NCBI GenBank assembly: GCA_024220505.1
Contig: JAKZZE010000012.1
Location: forward strand, 1,727,928-1,791,927
Direction: 5' to 3'
Length of the DNA: 64,000 nucleotides
Source of the DNA: Rhizopus arrhizus
Lineage: Eukaryota > Mucoromycota > Mucoromycetes > Mucorales > Rhizopodaceae
Position 1 is the stretch's first letter, and the number at the start of each line of letters is the position of its first letter. The notes below the pieces were generated by a model. That model was not told the origin of the DNA, made no database searches, and saw only the letters and a list, made by a program, of their open reading frames with translations. The position numbers and the translations under genes were made by a program. This document shows, piece by piece, positions 23,371 through 33,102 of this stretch.

Positions 23371-23892
23371 TAGTACCCATACTGCCAAAAAAGTCTCTGA
23401 ATGGCTGGAAAACAATAATATTACTGTATTAAGATCGCCTCCTCACTCTCCTGACTTAAATCCTATTGAGAGTCTATGGTCAATCGTAAAACGTCGTTTA
23501 TTACCATATGAAAAGCAGCCTGACGGAATGCTGGAATTATGGTCAAGAGTAGAGAACGTTTGGGAATCAATTACTCAGAATGAGTGTCAAAAGCTCATAG
23601 AAAGTATGCCTAAACGCATTAAAGCAGTTTACAACGCAAAAGGAGGACATACTAAATATTAATTGTTGTTAAATAAAAATTCCACAAAACCCTTCAAGTG
23701 TGTATCTGTTTTTAAAATGTCATTACTCCGCGGTCAGTGCATGGAGCGCGGAGTTTAAATATTAACCAAATACCCTGCCACCGCAGCTTTCAAATGAGGT
23801 ATAGCATGCTACCAATTGTAGTACTCAATGCTTCGTGACAAGCAAAAAACGAAAAAAAGCAAAACACTTGAAGGGTTTTGTGGGGCACTGTA
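23371..23892 (+). mobile_element. Tc1-C, right part of another Tc1 element
   Basis: Right terminus gggttttgtggggcactgta ends at a TA (23891-23892). The motif ccacaaaacccttcaagtgt is also present in inverted orientation inside (about 23682-23702 against 23863-23883). The left terminus and the 5' half of the gene are absent: the sequence begins abruptly at the TA that ends Tc1-B. It is inserted in exon 3 of the accessory gene of unit A. Confidence 0.8.
23373..23662 (+). pseudogene. Tc1-C transposase, C-terminal remnant
   Basis: Reads VPHTAKKVSEWLENNN, then SPPHSPDLNPIESLW with the catalytic Glu, and ends KGGHTKY-stop. No N-terminal or first-Asp region exists in the window. Confidence 0.82.
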
Positions 23893-24444
23893 CGAGCAGT
23901 ACAAGGATCAAGGCGTTTACGAAAGCTATCCAAACTGTGAGTATTTGCTTCAACAGCAATACATGTCTGAAGAAGAAGACATGTACAACAATGATACAAT
24001 CGACAAGGTGGAGGAAATTCTTCTGGAACAAAATCCAGATAGAATGGCTCCTTTTACTGAAAAGGAACGTACAGTGACTCCCAAAAGTGTCCCAATGTTT
24101 TGTAATTTTGTCTTTCACTGTCATTGGTGCTATTGCTATTTGCATAAAATATGCCTTGTTGTACCTCATTTGAAAGCTACGGTAGTGTAGATGTACGTGG
24201 TACAAGTTACGTCTCAATTGATGTAGCGCAGGCGGAGATAAATCATATACAAAACGAGTGGTGCATTGGGACACTTTTGGGAGCATATTGAAAAAATCGG
24301 AATATCTACAAAATATCCACCCACAACTTGCATACAATCACCAAACTGCATATATTAGCGTCGCAAACGTATCTGATGCCCAAATTATTATTTGCTAAAG
24401 TTTTAAGCTCCTACTCTGCTATAACTCGCTCATTAAATCTCAAT

Positions 24445-27400
24445 ATGAAACACGTCCCCCAAGGCATGGTATTTCAAGCTGTTTCTCTCTTTAAACAAGG
24501 TAAGTCGGTTCGGGAGGTGGAAGAATTGACGGGTTTAAGCAAGAGTACGGTTGGGAGACTCCGAAAAACCCATTGCGCTGGTGTTATGAAGCCAAACATG
24601 GGCCGACCCAAGGTGTTGTCTGCAGCCGATGAACGTTACTGTGTACGCCAGGTCACCAAAAATCGTGTTCCTAGTGCTGTGAAGGTTACCGAATGCCTTG
24701 AAAACGATATTGGAAAGAAAGTAGGTGTCGAAACAGTTCGTAGAGCCCTTCGGAAGGCAGGCTTAGGTGTGATTGAGAAGCCAAAGAAGCCATTACTCAG
24801 CGCGAAGAATATCCGAAACAGACTTTCTTGGTGTATTGCTCACAAGGACTGGACAGTAGATGACTGGAAACGTGTTATTTGGTCAGACGAAACAAAAATA
24901 AACAGATTTAATTCGGATGGACGCACCTGGGCATGGATTCGATCAGGGGAAAGCCTAAAATCTCATCATGTGAAGATGACTGTTAAACACGGTGGAGGCA
25001 GTATTATGTTGTGGAGTGCTATTACCTACAGTTGTTGGAATAATTGTTCGGATGTTTTGCAATTTTATACGTTTTGCTTTGTATCTCTGCAGTCAGATAG
25101 GATAGAGCTACTTACAATACCTCATTAGAAAGCGACAGCTGTCACATATAACATATAAAAAGTTAAGGTTAGGGGATTACTTCCATATATAGTAAGGTCA
25201 AATTGTGTCAAGCATGTGCATTCGAACAATTTTTCCAACTCAATGCATTCTATAATGATGATATCATTGACGTTTCTGACGTAATAATGAAATAGCGCTT
25301 TTGCTTTTAGTCAGAGCTTAAAATATATAAATAAGGCTGGATTTTGCAGTGTTTCCCTTCTACCTCGTACAGCCTATACTTCTTTATATCATGGTACACC
25401 CTTTATCTCGTAGCAAGCAAGAAAGCATCCGGTCGTTGTTGAAAAAGGGTTTATCATACTCAGAAATCATGAAACGTGTTCCAGGAGTATCAAGGTCCAC
25501 TTTGAGCAAGTACAAGAACTTGTATGCACCTAAACGTACTCGAGGTCATGCTGGTAGAAAGACTACTATAAGCTCAACGACAAAGAATTACTTGAAGAGA
25601 GAGCTTATAAATGGCTCATTTCAGACTGCAAAGAGCGTATGGTCATATTTAAACAGTATTGGCTGTAAGATAGGCTATTTTGGTACAGTAAAAATGCTTC
25701 ACAGCATGGGTTTCAGTACCCAAATTAAGAAGAAAAAGCCTCTCCTCAAAAAATCACACATGGAAGCTAGACTAAAATGGGCTAAAGCTCATAAAGATTG
25801 GACAGAAGATGACTGGAGGCGTATGGTGTTTTCTGATGAGACCAAGATTAATGTTTGGGGCTCGGATGGTTGTAAATACTTTAGGAGAAGACCTGGTGAC
25901 AAATTACAACTTCATCATCTTGACCTTACAGTCAAAGGAGGAGCTGGCAGTGTGATGATTTGGGGTTGTATGACATGGGATGGTCCTGGATATGCCTGTG
26001 CAATTGAGGACGGTACTATGAAAGCATCAGATTATGTTCATTGTTTTGCCAAGTATTAAAATAAGAGACAAAAACTAAAAAAGACAATAGTTGTGAAACT
26101 AAAGATTATATGTTGCTTTATTAATAAAAACATTTGAGGCTATTTATACTTTTGGATGTCTGGATCTTTACCGCTATTTCAATTAATCGGTTAAAAGAAT
26201 GATGTGGGAAGAATGGGAAGATAAAGGAAAGATAGTAGATAATCAATAGCCGCTGTCTTCTTGACGAATCAAGGGACAATGAAGTAGATAAATTATTGAT
26301 CTAACGATAATTATCGAATAAGATTGGATTAGACTGCCGTTGTTATAATCAGGTTCCGATATAGTCGTGGGAACGCCAATAGAGACAACAGGGCAGAGTT
26401 AGCTATTGCGGAGATCTCTCGTTTATCCATGAATGTTCACTGTCATGTTTTGACATGTCAATAAGATACAGTCTTATCATTCTGGACTAAATCTTTACAA
26501 ATGAGTTTGAATAAGAATAGAACCTGATAATTATCACTGCCCTAAACAGCCAAGTTTCACTTTCATCTCAACAGTTGATTATTAACATCAGTCTATAAAA
26601 TTTTTCTTATACATGTCAAATCATATCGGTCGTAACTATTTTTGTCATCTAATCTCAGGTCTTGCTCAACTAATATAAATAGCCTTGAAATCTTTCTTTA
26701 ATAAAAGTATTCGACTTTAGAACTATTGTTCGGTCTCGTTAATTCTTCTTTATCTTATTTTTGAATACTTAAAACACTTCATTCACTTTACTAGTTGTGT
26801 GGATACAACATTCATATCCTGTCAACTACACTGATGGACAGTCTGAACTACTGTGGCTACAAGCAGGAGGCTATCTATTTTCAACAAGATAACGATCCTA
26901 AGCACACATCGAAGCTTGCTCGTGCTTGGTTTAAAGAAAATGGGTTTAAAGAAGAGTACACCTTCAATTGGCCAGCTCAAAGTCCTGATTTGAATCCTAT
27001 GGAGCATCTCTGGCACCATTTAAAGTTGAGGCTGAATTTATATGAAACTAGGGCTAAAGGAGTGCATGATCTCCGGTCTAGAATCGATAAAGAATGGAAC
27101 TTTTTTACTAAAGAGCAATACCAAGCATATATCAAGAGTATACCAGCTTGTTGTAGAGCAGTCATTAAAGCTAAATGCGGTTATACACGATATTAAATAA
27201 AAGATGATTCAGTTGGAAAAATTGTTCGAATGCACATGCTTGACACAATTTGACCTTACTATATATGGAAGTAATCCCCTAACCTTAACTTTTTATATGT
27301 TATATGTGACAGCTGTCGCTTTCTAATGAGGTATTGTAAGTAGCTCTATCCTATCTGACTGCAGAGATACAAAGCAAAACGTATAAAATTGCAAAACATC

Positions 27401-27872
27401 CGAACAATTATTCCAACAACTGTATGCTGGAGTCGGTTGGATGTGCAAAATCAATGGTAATATGGACAAAGAATTGTATAAAGAGATTTTGGAGGATGAA
27501 CTGGAGCGTACAATTGAGTATGGTGTCAGTAAATTAGGCTTCGAACGTCACCAGGTGATTTTCCAGCATGACAACGACCCTAAGCATACATCAAAAGTAG
27601 TAAAGGAGTACCTCCAAAAACAATTTTATACTGTTTTACAATGGCCTGCACAATCTCCGGACTTAAACCCTATCGAAAATATGTGGTCATTGCTGAAAAG
27701 GAGACTTAATGACTATGAAACCGCACCAAAAGGCATGAACGAGCTTTATGAACGTGTGACTAAGCTTTGGTACGACCTTATGAAGCCGGAAGAGTGTCAA
27801 AAAGTTATAGAAAGTATGCCACAACGTATACAAAAGTGTATTCAGAACAAAGGACGTTGGACAGACTATTAA
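24445..27872 (+). CDS. Tc1-D transposase, interrupted by Tc1-F
   Basis: Parts 24445-25028 and 27425-27872 join in frame (SAITY then AGVGWM) to 344 codons, stop included. N-terminal HTH (VREVEELTGLSKSTVGRL), linker GRPKVLS, first Asp in IWSDETK, second in FQHDNDPKH, Glu in SPDLNPIENMW, C-terminus KGRWTDY. No other defect is visible, so this copy was probably functional until Tc1-F entered. Confidence 0.9.
25391..27196 (+). CDS. Tc1-F transposase, interrupted by a solo LTR
   Basis: Parts 25391-26041 and 26816-27196 join at KASDYVH-ILSTT to 344 codons, stop included. Motifs: YSEIMKRVPGVSRSTLSKY (HTH), FSDETKINVWGSDG, FQQDNDPKHTSK, SPDLNPMEHLW. I start at ATG 25391 (MVHPLSRSKQ), which matches the family length better than the ATG at 25349. 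Frame otherwise intact. Confidence 0.88.
26042..26810. repeat. Solo LTR in the Tc1-F transposase
   Basis: 769 bp, TGTTTTGCC...GATACAACA, flanked by TTCAT (26037-26041 and 26811-26815). No internal gypsy genes: the remnant of LTR-LTR recombination. A degraded relative lies at about 48566-49100. Confidence 0.88.
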
Positions 27873-28479
27873 TAATAAATAAATAAAGATATTCCGATTT
27901 TTTCAATATGCTCCCAAAAGTGTCCCAATGCACCACTCGTTTTGTATATGATTTATCTCCGCCTGCGCTACATCAATTGAGACGTAACTTGTACCACGTA
28001 CATCTACACTACCGTAGCTTTCAAATGAGGTACAACAAGGCATATTTTATGCAAATAGCAATAGCACCAATGACAGTGAAAGACAAAATTACAAAACATT
28101 GGGACACTTTTGGGAGTCACTGTATGTCTGTCTTGTGCAAGAAAACAGTTGATTATTTTGAAGTTCGCGTACCAAAGTACAGATCACCTGCTGTAAGTTT
28201 AATTAATATCTTTTTAAGCGCAATCAACTAATTATCCAATATTCAGTGTACCGAATTTTTTAAGCTGTTGGATGATCAGATAGCAAGTGACAAGGCAAAG
28301 AGGCAAAGAACTGGAAATAACAGCATCCAATTTCTTCCTCGTGTTCAAAGAAAATGCTCGTTGCCTGTTCCTGACTTCATCAAAAAAGAAAATATAACTG
28401 AAGAGAGTATCGCTTGGGCTTTTGGTAGTGAAATAGAGTTGGATGAAATCAACTTGCTGTTTTAAAAAAAAAAAAGTAA

Positions 28480-29764
28480 AAAAAAAAAAACTTGTGAAAT
28501 AAATAAAACAAAAAAAATGAAAGCGGTGTTTAGATCTTTAAATTTAATTTTTTTTTTTTTTACCTTTGTTTCATTCTAGATTTGGTTACAGATAAAATCA
28601 GTTTGCCGTTTGTATTGTGGTCTTTGAATCTTATTTTAGATTTCTGTTTGATGCTTTCCACCTTCGTCATATTTGGTCCACCTTTATTTTTTTTAATGAA
28701 AAAAATTTCTAAAGCACTTTTTTTTTAAAACCCAAATTTAAAACGCTGCGTTTTTTATTCAAGTTAAAACAGTACATTGAATGGAGATTCCTTTTGTAAT
28801 GTCAATACTGGGAATGTAATTTTTTTTTTTACAATTTCAACATTGCCACTTTTTTTTTTTCAAAAGTACTCAGTAACAATATACTTTTTCTTTTGTTTTT
28901 AACTTTTTCATAGAAATCTCAAGACATGTAGCATAATAGACATTCATTCCGTTGCCGCCTTTTTTTTTTCTTTACTCTCAAAAAATAAAAATGATTATCA
29001 AAAATACTCTGTTTTTTTTATGCCGTGATCTTACTATTTAAAACATATCTTTTTCAGCTTTAAAACAAGTTTAACTTCTTTAGAGCCAAAAGAATCCTTC
29101 TTTTTTTTATATATTTTATTCAATCTTTTAAATTTTCTACTATATTCACATTCTTTTTTTTTTGTTCCAATTTATAAACACATACTTTTATACTTATTAT
29201 TATAGCGATATTATGCACTTATATAAGAGTTTCATCCCTCTTATTCATATGTATCTCTTTACTCTTTCTTTTTTTTTTTTTTTTTTCTTTTGTTCATTAG
29301 TAACCAAAATAAATCTCCTTTTGTATTAAACAAAGTTTTTTTTTTTGGTAAAATACGACATGAGAACCGAAGAATGCTTGAAAAGAAAACGCCACGACTC
29401 AATCACTTGGATTTCCGAGCTTGTAGGCCAATAGAACTGTGTTTTCGATCTTTGTTGAAGTTAAAAAATATTGCACTGAAGTTGAAAAAGCATAGTCTTC
29501 CCAATTTGTAATCTTGTATGGCATCATGTAGCACAACAGAAAATTATTTATTTTTTTAAAAAATACAATGTCTTTTTATTCAACAAACATATTATATACT
29601 TTTGATTATTTTTTTAGATTTACAATCTATTTTTTTCAAGCTTTCTTCTGATATAAAAATCAGCTTTCTAACATTTAAATCCGAGTTCTCACTCATTTAA
29701 TAGAATTACCACTATCAAAAAAGATCAACTTTATCAACTTGGATAACGGTGATTGGGTGCAATG
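28480..29764 (+). other. Conserved region X1 of CACTA-like unit A
   Basis: AT-rich, with many T-runs, and homologous throughout to X2 (about 49250-50648). The most conserved part is a 46-codon frame, 29374-29511, starting MLEKK and ending LPNL-stop, aligned without gaps to 50258-50395. Some differences are synonymous (Leu TTG/TTA, Lys AAG/AAA). X1 ends GATTGGGTGCAATG. It is either the last exon of a third gene or subterminal sequence needed in cis. Confidence 0.5.
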
Positions 29765-30478
29765 TTCATTTGAGAAAAAGAGGCGGCCCTGGTCAACATA
29801 GCACATATCAGATCCTGACAGTTGCTAATATGTTTGTTATGTCTAGTTTCGCTATACGGTGAAGTGATAACAGAAACCAATTAATAGAAGACTGTAAAAG
29901 ACTATTAATGTACAATAACAACAAAGTTAACAATATAAACTAGTTCTTGACTTCAATTGCTTGAACGTGCAAAAAGAATTTACTCGGCACCCAAAATTAA
30001 TTTTAGCGGGAAGAAAGCCTTTCTTTTATTACTTTACAACAATTGATACTTTTAGAATAACATATTAATATAAGGTAATAGGGGAAAATATACAATTATA
30101 AAGGGAATGATGGTAATTTTTGATAAATAAAGTAAATAATGTATCAATTGAGTGTTCGTCTTCATGTTGATTTTTATGGTGTTCTTTTCTGTTTAGTGTG
30201 CTGGCACATTGGGTGAATAATGCGTCCAGAGATCGTCTTCTTGATGTATCCTATGAGGGATAGAAAATAATAGGTAAGAAAAATAATGTCGGCCAATTGT
30301 GACGTGTGTCTTTTCAATTCCCGATGCGGTGAAGCTGATTATTTTCCTTTCCCCTTATTTTCTTTTACATTTTCTTCAATAACGTCTGTTAGAGTTATCC
30401 AACCACACCGAAAAGCATACCATTCGAATCGCCATGAAAAGGAGCATCTTTTGAATACAAAATAAGCTTTAAAAATCA
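29765..30478. other. Spacer between units A and B, nothing recognised
   Basis: AT-rich, no coding frame with family motifs, no repeat boundary identified. Confidence 0.4.
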
Positions 30479-30493
30479 CACTGCAAATAATTG

Positions 30494-31656
30494 CTATATA
30501 TATAGTATTATATTTGACAGAATATAATGAGATATTTCGGGTTTACGTCAATATATTTACAGATTCCATAAAATATGTACTTCGTATATTTTGCTCGAAA
30601 TGTTAAGATATGTATATAAAATACCGTGTTACTTTTGGTGACGCGCCGCTTCATTGTTCTTTCTACGATGATACACAAACATAACGCTTTTCCATTGGAC
30701 CTTACATGCTTGCGTTTCTCTTTGATGCTACTTCTTTATTGGCTTATTGCCTTTTCACAATACTTTCTTATTGGTTTATTATGATTATATATAGCTCTGG
30801 ATGATTTGTATTAGGAAAAAAATAGGCTTAAAACACGGTATTATTGGTCAAAAATGTGGTTTTATTCATTTATTTTTGGGCTCTTTTGCCATATTGATTA
30901 TATATTATTGGTTCATTTGATTATTAAATATGATTTAAAAAAAAGAGTGGGGGGGGGGAGGAGCAGGGAATTTATGGGAATAATGAAACATCACCTTTAA
31001 ACGGTAGATACAAAAAAATTTTTTTTTTTTCAAAATTGCACTTACCTTGACCTCAGAAGCATCAAACAATAGAATATAGCAGACAAATCAGACAAAGCAA
31101 ACAAATACAATGAAGCAGCCTCAAAAGAGATCAAAAGCAATATAAAGATGAAGACAGTAGACTAAGCAGGAGGAAAGTAGAGTCAAAGCTAAATAAAATG
31201 AAAGATTAATTACAGTGAAACATGATGTACCCGATTTTCTTACATTAAACCTCTTTAAAAACCAGAAGACGATGCCAAACTATTCAAACAGCTTCAGAAT
31301 CAAGCCTAGAAAACCAAATTTGATTGTTAATAAAGATAATGAAGGTTTAAAAGCATACTTACCACATAAACAGATACAGAAAAGACTCAAGAACTTATGA
31401 CAGCCATGAGTATATCTATAAATCTTTAATAAAGAACATTAGAAAAAAAAATTTTAAAAAAAGAGAGACTTACTTGGGATAACAAATCAAAAAAAAGAAA
31501 GAAAGAAAAGAAAAGATTCATCTGAGACATCAATCCTTTTATAGATTTTTTGACTTGAATAGAACTGAGTTTACAGTTGAACGCAATAGTATTTAAGATG
31601 TATCTAGCTTCAATGTTATGTTTCTTTACTTTTCCTTCAAAATACCTTCTATCATT
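30494..31656. other. Left subterminal region of unit B
   Basis: AT-rich leader before the accessory gene, with a G-run (near 30950), A/T-runs and a 61-codon frame at 31215-31400 without recognisable motifs. Holds the promoter of the accessory gene by position. Confidence 0.4.
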
Positions 31657-32673
31657 ATGTCTGACCGTATTATCGAATTCAACCCTGCACCTGCCAATGC
31701 TCGTGGTCCTAGCTCGACTGGGCAGCCAATTGCTGTTCCTTCCCGTGTTGCTTTTCCTGAGGTTGCCTCAAGCGATGCTGTTTTTGATAGCTTTGCCTAT
31801 CCTAGACCTGGCTTCCCTCCTATTACCAATGTGCAGAAGCGAATGCGTGAGGCTGAGGACATTGGAAGTGATGAATCTTCTCTTTCCTTCTCCATTTATA
31901 TGGATATGAAAAAGGAAATTGACTCTCTGAAGGAGATGTTAAGGAAAGAACAGGAAGAAAAGCGTGCCTTGCAAGTGGCATTTAGCAAGCTGAAAGAAGA
32001 ATATAGAGAGCTTGAGGAAGCCTCAAGCAAAAGTGCAAAGCCAATTGCAACAGCTATCAAAGTAAGATTATTAATAATTTAATTTTAAACAAGTGTACTA
32101 AGTACTTTTTTTTTTTTCTTAAAATATAGGATGCTGTGAGGAATCATTACAATGATTTACCTCCATCATCTAAGTACGATCTCAGCAAGCCTTTAAAGTC
32201 TGCTGAGAATCAGAGAGTATTTAAGCTGTTGCAAGAGTATGTCAACAGCCATTATGCTTACAAGAGTACTAATGGCCGAGACTTACGAAGATACCTTGAA
32301 CGACAGTACTATACCAAGAAAGCTGGTATGGCTGGAGAAGAGGTTGGTTTTGTCGACGAGTTTATGAAAAAAAGAAAGGCTGCCAAAACAACTCGCAAAA
32401 ATACGGTAAGTAAAATAAAAGTCATTATTATCATAGTTGACTTTTTTTTAGAAAATCAAGGCACGTAAGGCTATATACGAGCAGTATAAGGATCAAGGTG
32501 TTTATAACAACTATCCCAACTGTGAATACTTGCTTCAACAGCAATACATGTCTGAAGAAGAAGACATGTATAACGACGAAACAATGGACAAGGTGGAGGA
32601 AATTCTTCTTGAACAAAATCCAGATAGAATAACTCCTTTTACTGAAAAGGAACGTATGTCTGTCTTGTGTACG

Positions 32674-33070
32674 TGTGATATTTAGGGTTTATAATATAAA
32701 AAAGTACTAAGTCAATCAACAAATATAAAAAATAAGTGAGACTCAAAGTAGGTTGTCCTTTATTCAAGTTAAAAATATGAGGGTATTTATACTTTTCTAT
32801 CCACGGCTAAATAATAGTATTTACAGTATATGATTATTGATTATTAATCGATATTAGACGATGCGTTAATTACATGATTGGTATTGTTTAACATCTTTTA
32901 TCAAGAAGTAATTATTAATCCTGATTCAGGAACTTGTTAGAATATTCTGGAGTGGATCGGGATATGATTTTATTTGACGTGGCATAATACAATGTCCGAT
33001 ATTCCTAATTTGGATGATCATTGTTCGTAGTAATTTACAGTATTACTTTATTATATGTGTAAATACCACA
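32674..33070 (-). repeat. gypsy-3 3' LTR (left copy)
   Basis: 397 bp. On the + strand it starts TGTGATATTTAGGG and ends AATACCACA. Differs from the right copy at two sites (gagactc/gaggctc and tatttacag/tattcacag). Confidence 0.9.
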
Positions 33071-33102
33071 TCCCTCCCTGCCAGGTTGGGACAATCGTTT
33101 AT

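Larger units (their letters stand above)
8847..23372 (-). mobile_element. Tc1-B, Tc1/mariner element carrying gypsy-1
   Basis: TA-flanked inverted repeats begin TACAGTAAGGGACAAAATCA at 8847 and are mirrored at the right end, 23372. The repeat is nearly perfect for about 60 bp and decays inward. Without the 12.9-kb retrotransposon (9757-22669 plus one TSD copy) the element would be about 1.6 kb, normal for the family. Its transposase gene is on the minus strand. The left flank is the ISXO2-like gene and the right flank is the Tc1-C transposase, so the two flanks do not belong together. Confidence 0.85.
25027..27424 (+). mobile_element. Tc1-F, Tc1 element (holds a solo LTR)
   Basis: TA-flanked, TIR starting TACAGTTGTTGGAATAATTG with long inverted repeats of about 230 bp. 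Same family as Tc1-G (45672-47321), which lies in the opposite orientation. Inserted in the Tc1-D transposase gene. Confidence 0.93.
24070..28124 (+). mobile_element. Tc1-D, long-TIR Tc1 element (holds Tc1-F)
   Basis: TA-flanked. Inverted repeats are about 240 bp, unusually long, covering 24070-24308 and 27886-28124. The motif ctcccaaaagtgtcccaatg occurs at the outer end and again, inverted, at the inner end of each repeat. Inserted at the TA in GAACGTATGTCT of the unit A accessory gene; unit B shows the empty site. Confidence 0.93.
23893..28465 (+). pseudogene. Accessory gene of CACTA-like unit A (exons 3 and 4)
   Basis: Paralogue of the unit B gene (31657-40493). Exon 3 runs 23893-24071 and continues at 28125-28192 after Tc1-D; exon 4 is 28247-28465 and has exactly the 219 nt of its unit B counterpart. 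It encodes EQYKDQGVYESYPNCEYLL, YMSEEEDMYNNDTIDKVEEI, DYFEVRVPKYRSPA and, after a conserved intron, CTEFFKLLDDQIASDKAKRQR. Exons 1 and 2 are lost. Function unknown. Confidence 0.75.
23893..29764 (+). mobile_element. CACTA-like unit A (truncated, lacks the Tnp2 gene)
   Basis: Consists of exons 3-4 of the accessory gene (ending 28465) followed at once by conserved region X1 (about 28480-29764), which ends in GATTGGGTGCAATG. In unit B a 4.6-kb Tnp2 gene lies between the same two parts, so unit A looks like an internally deleted, non-autonomous copy. Its left end is missing beyond Tc1-C. Confidence 0.55.
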
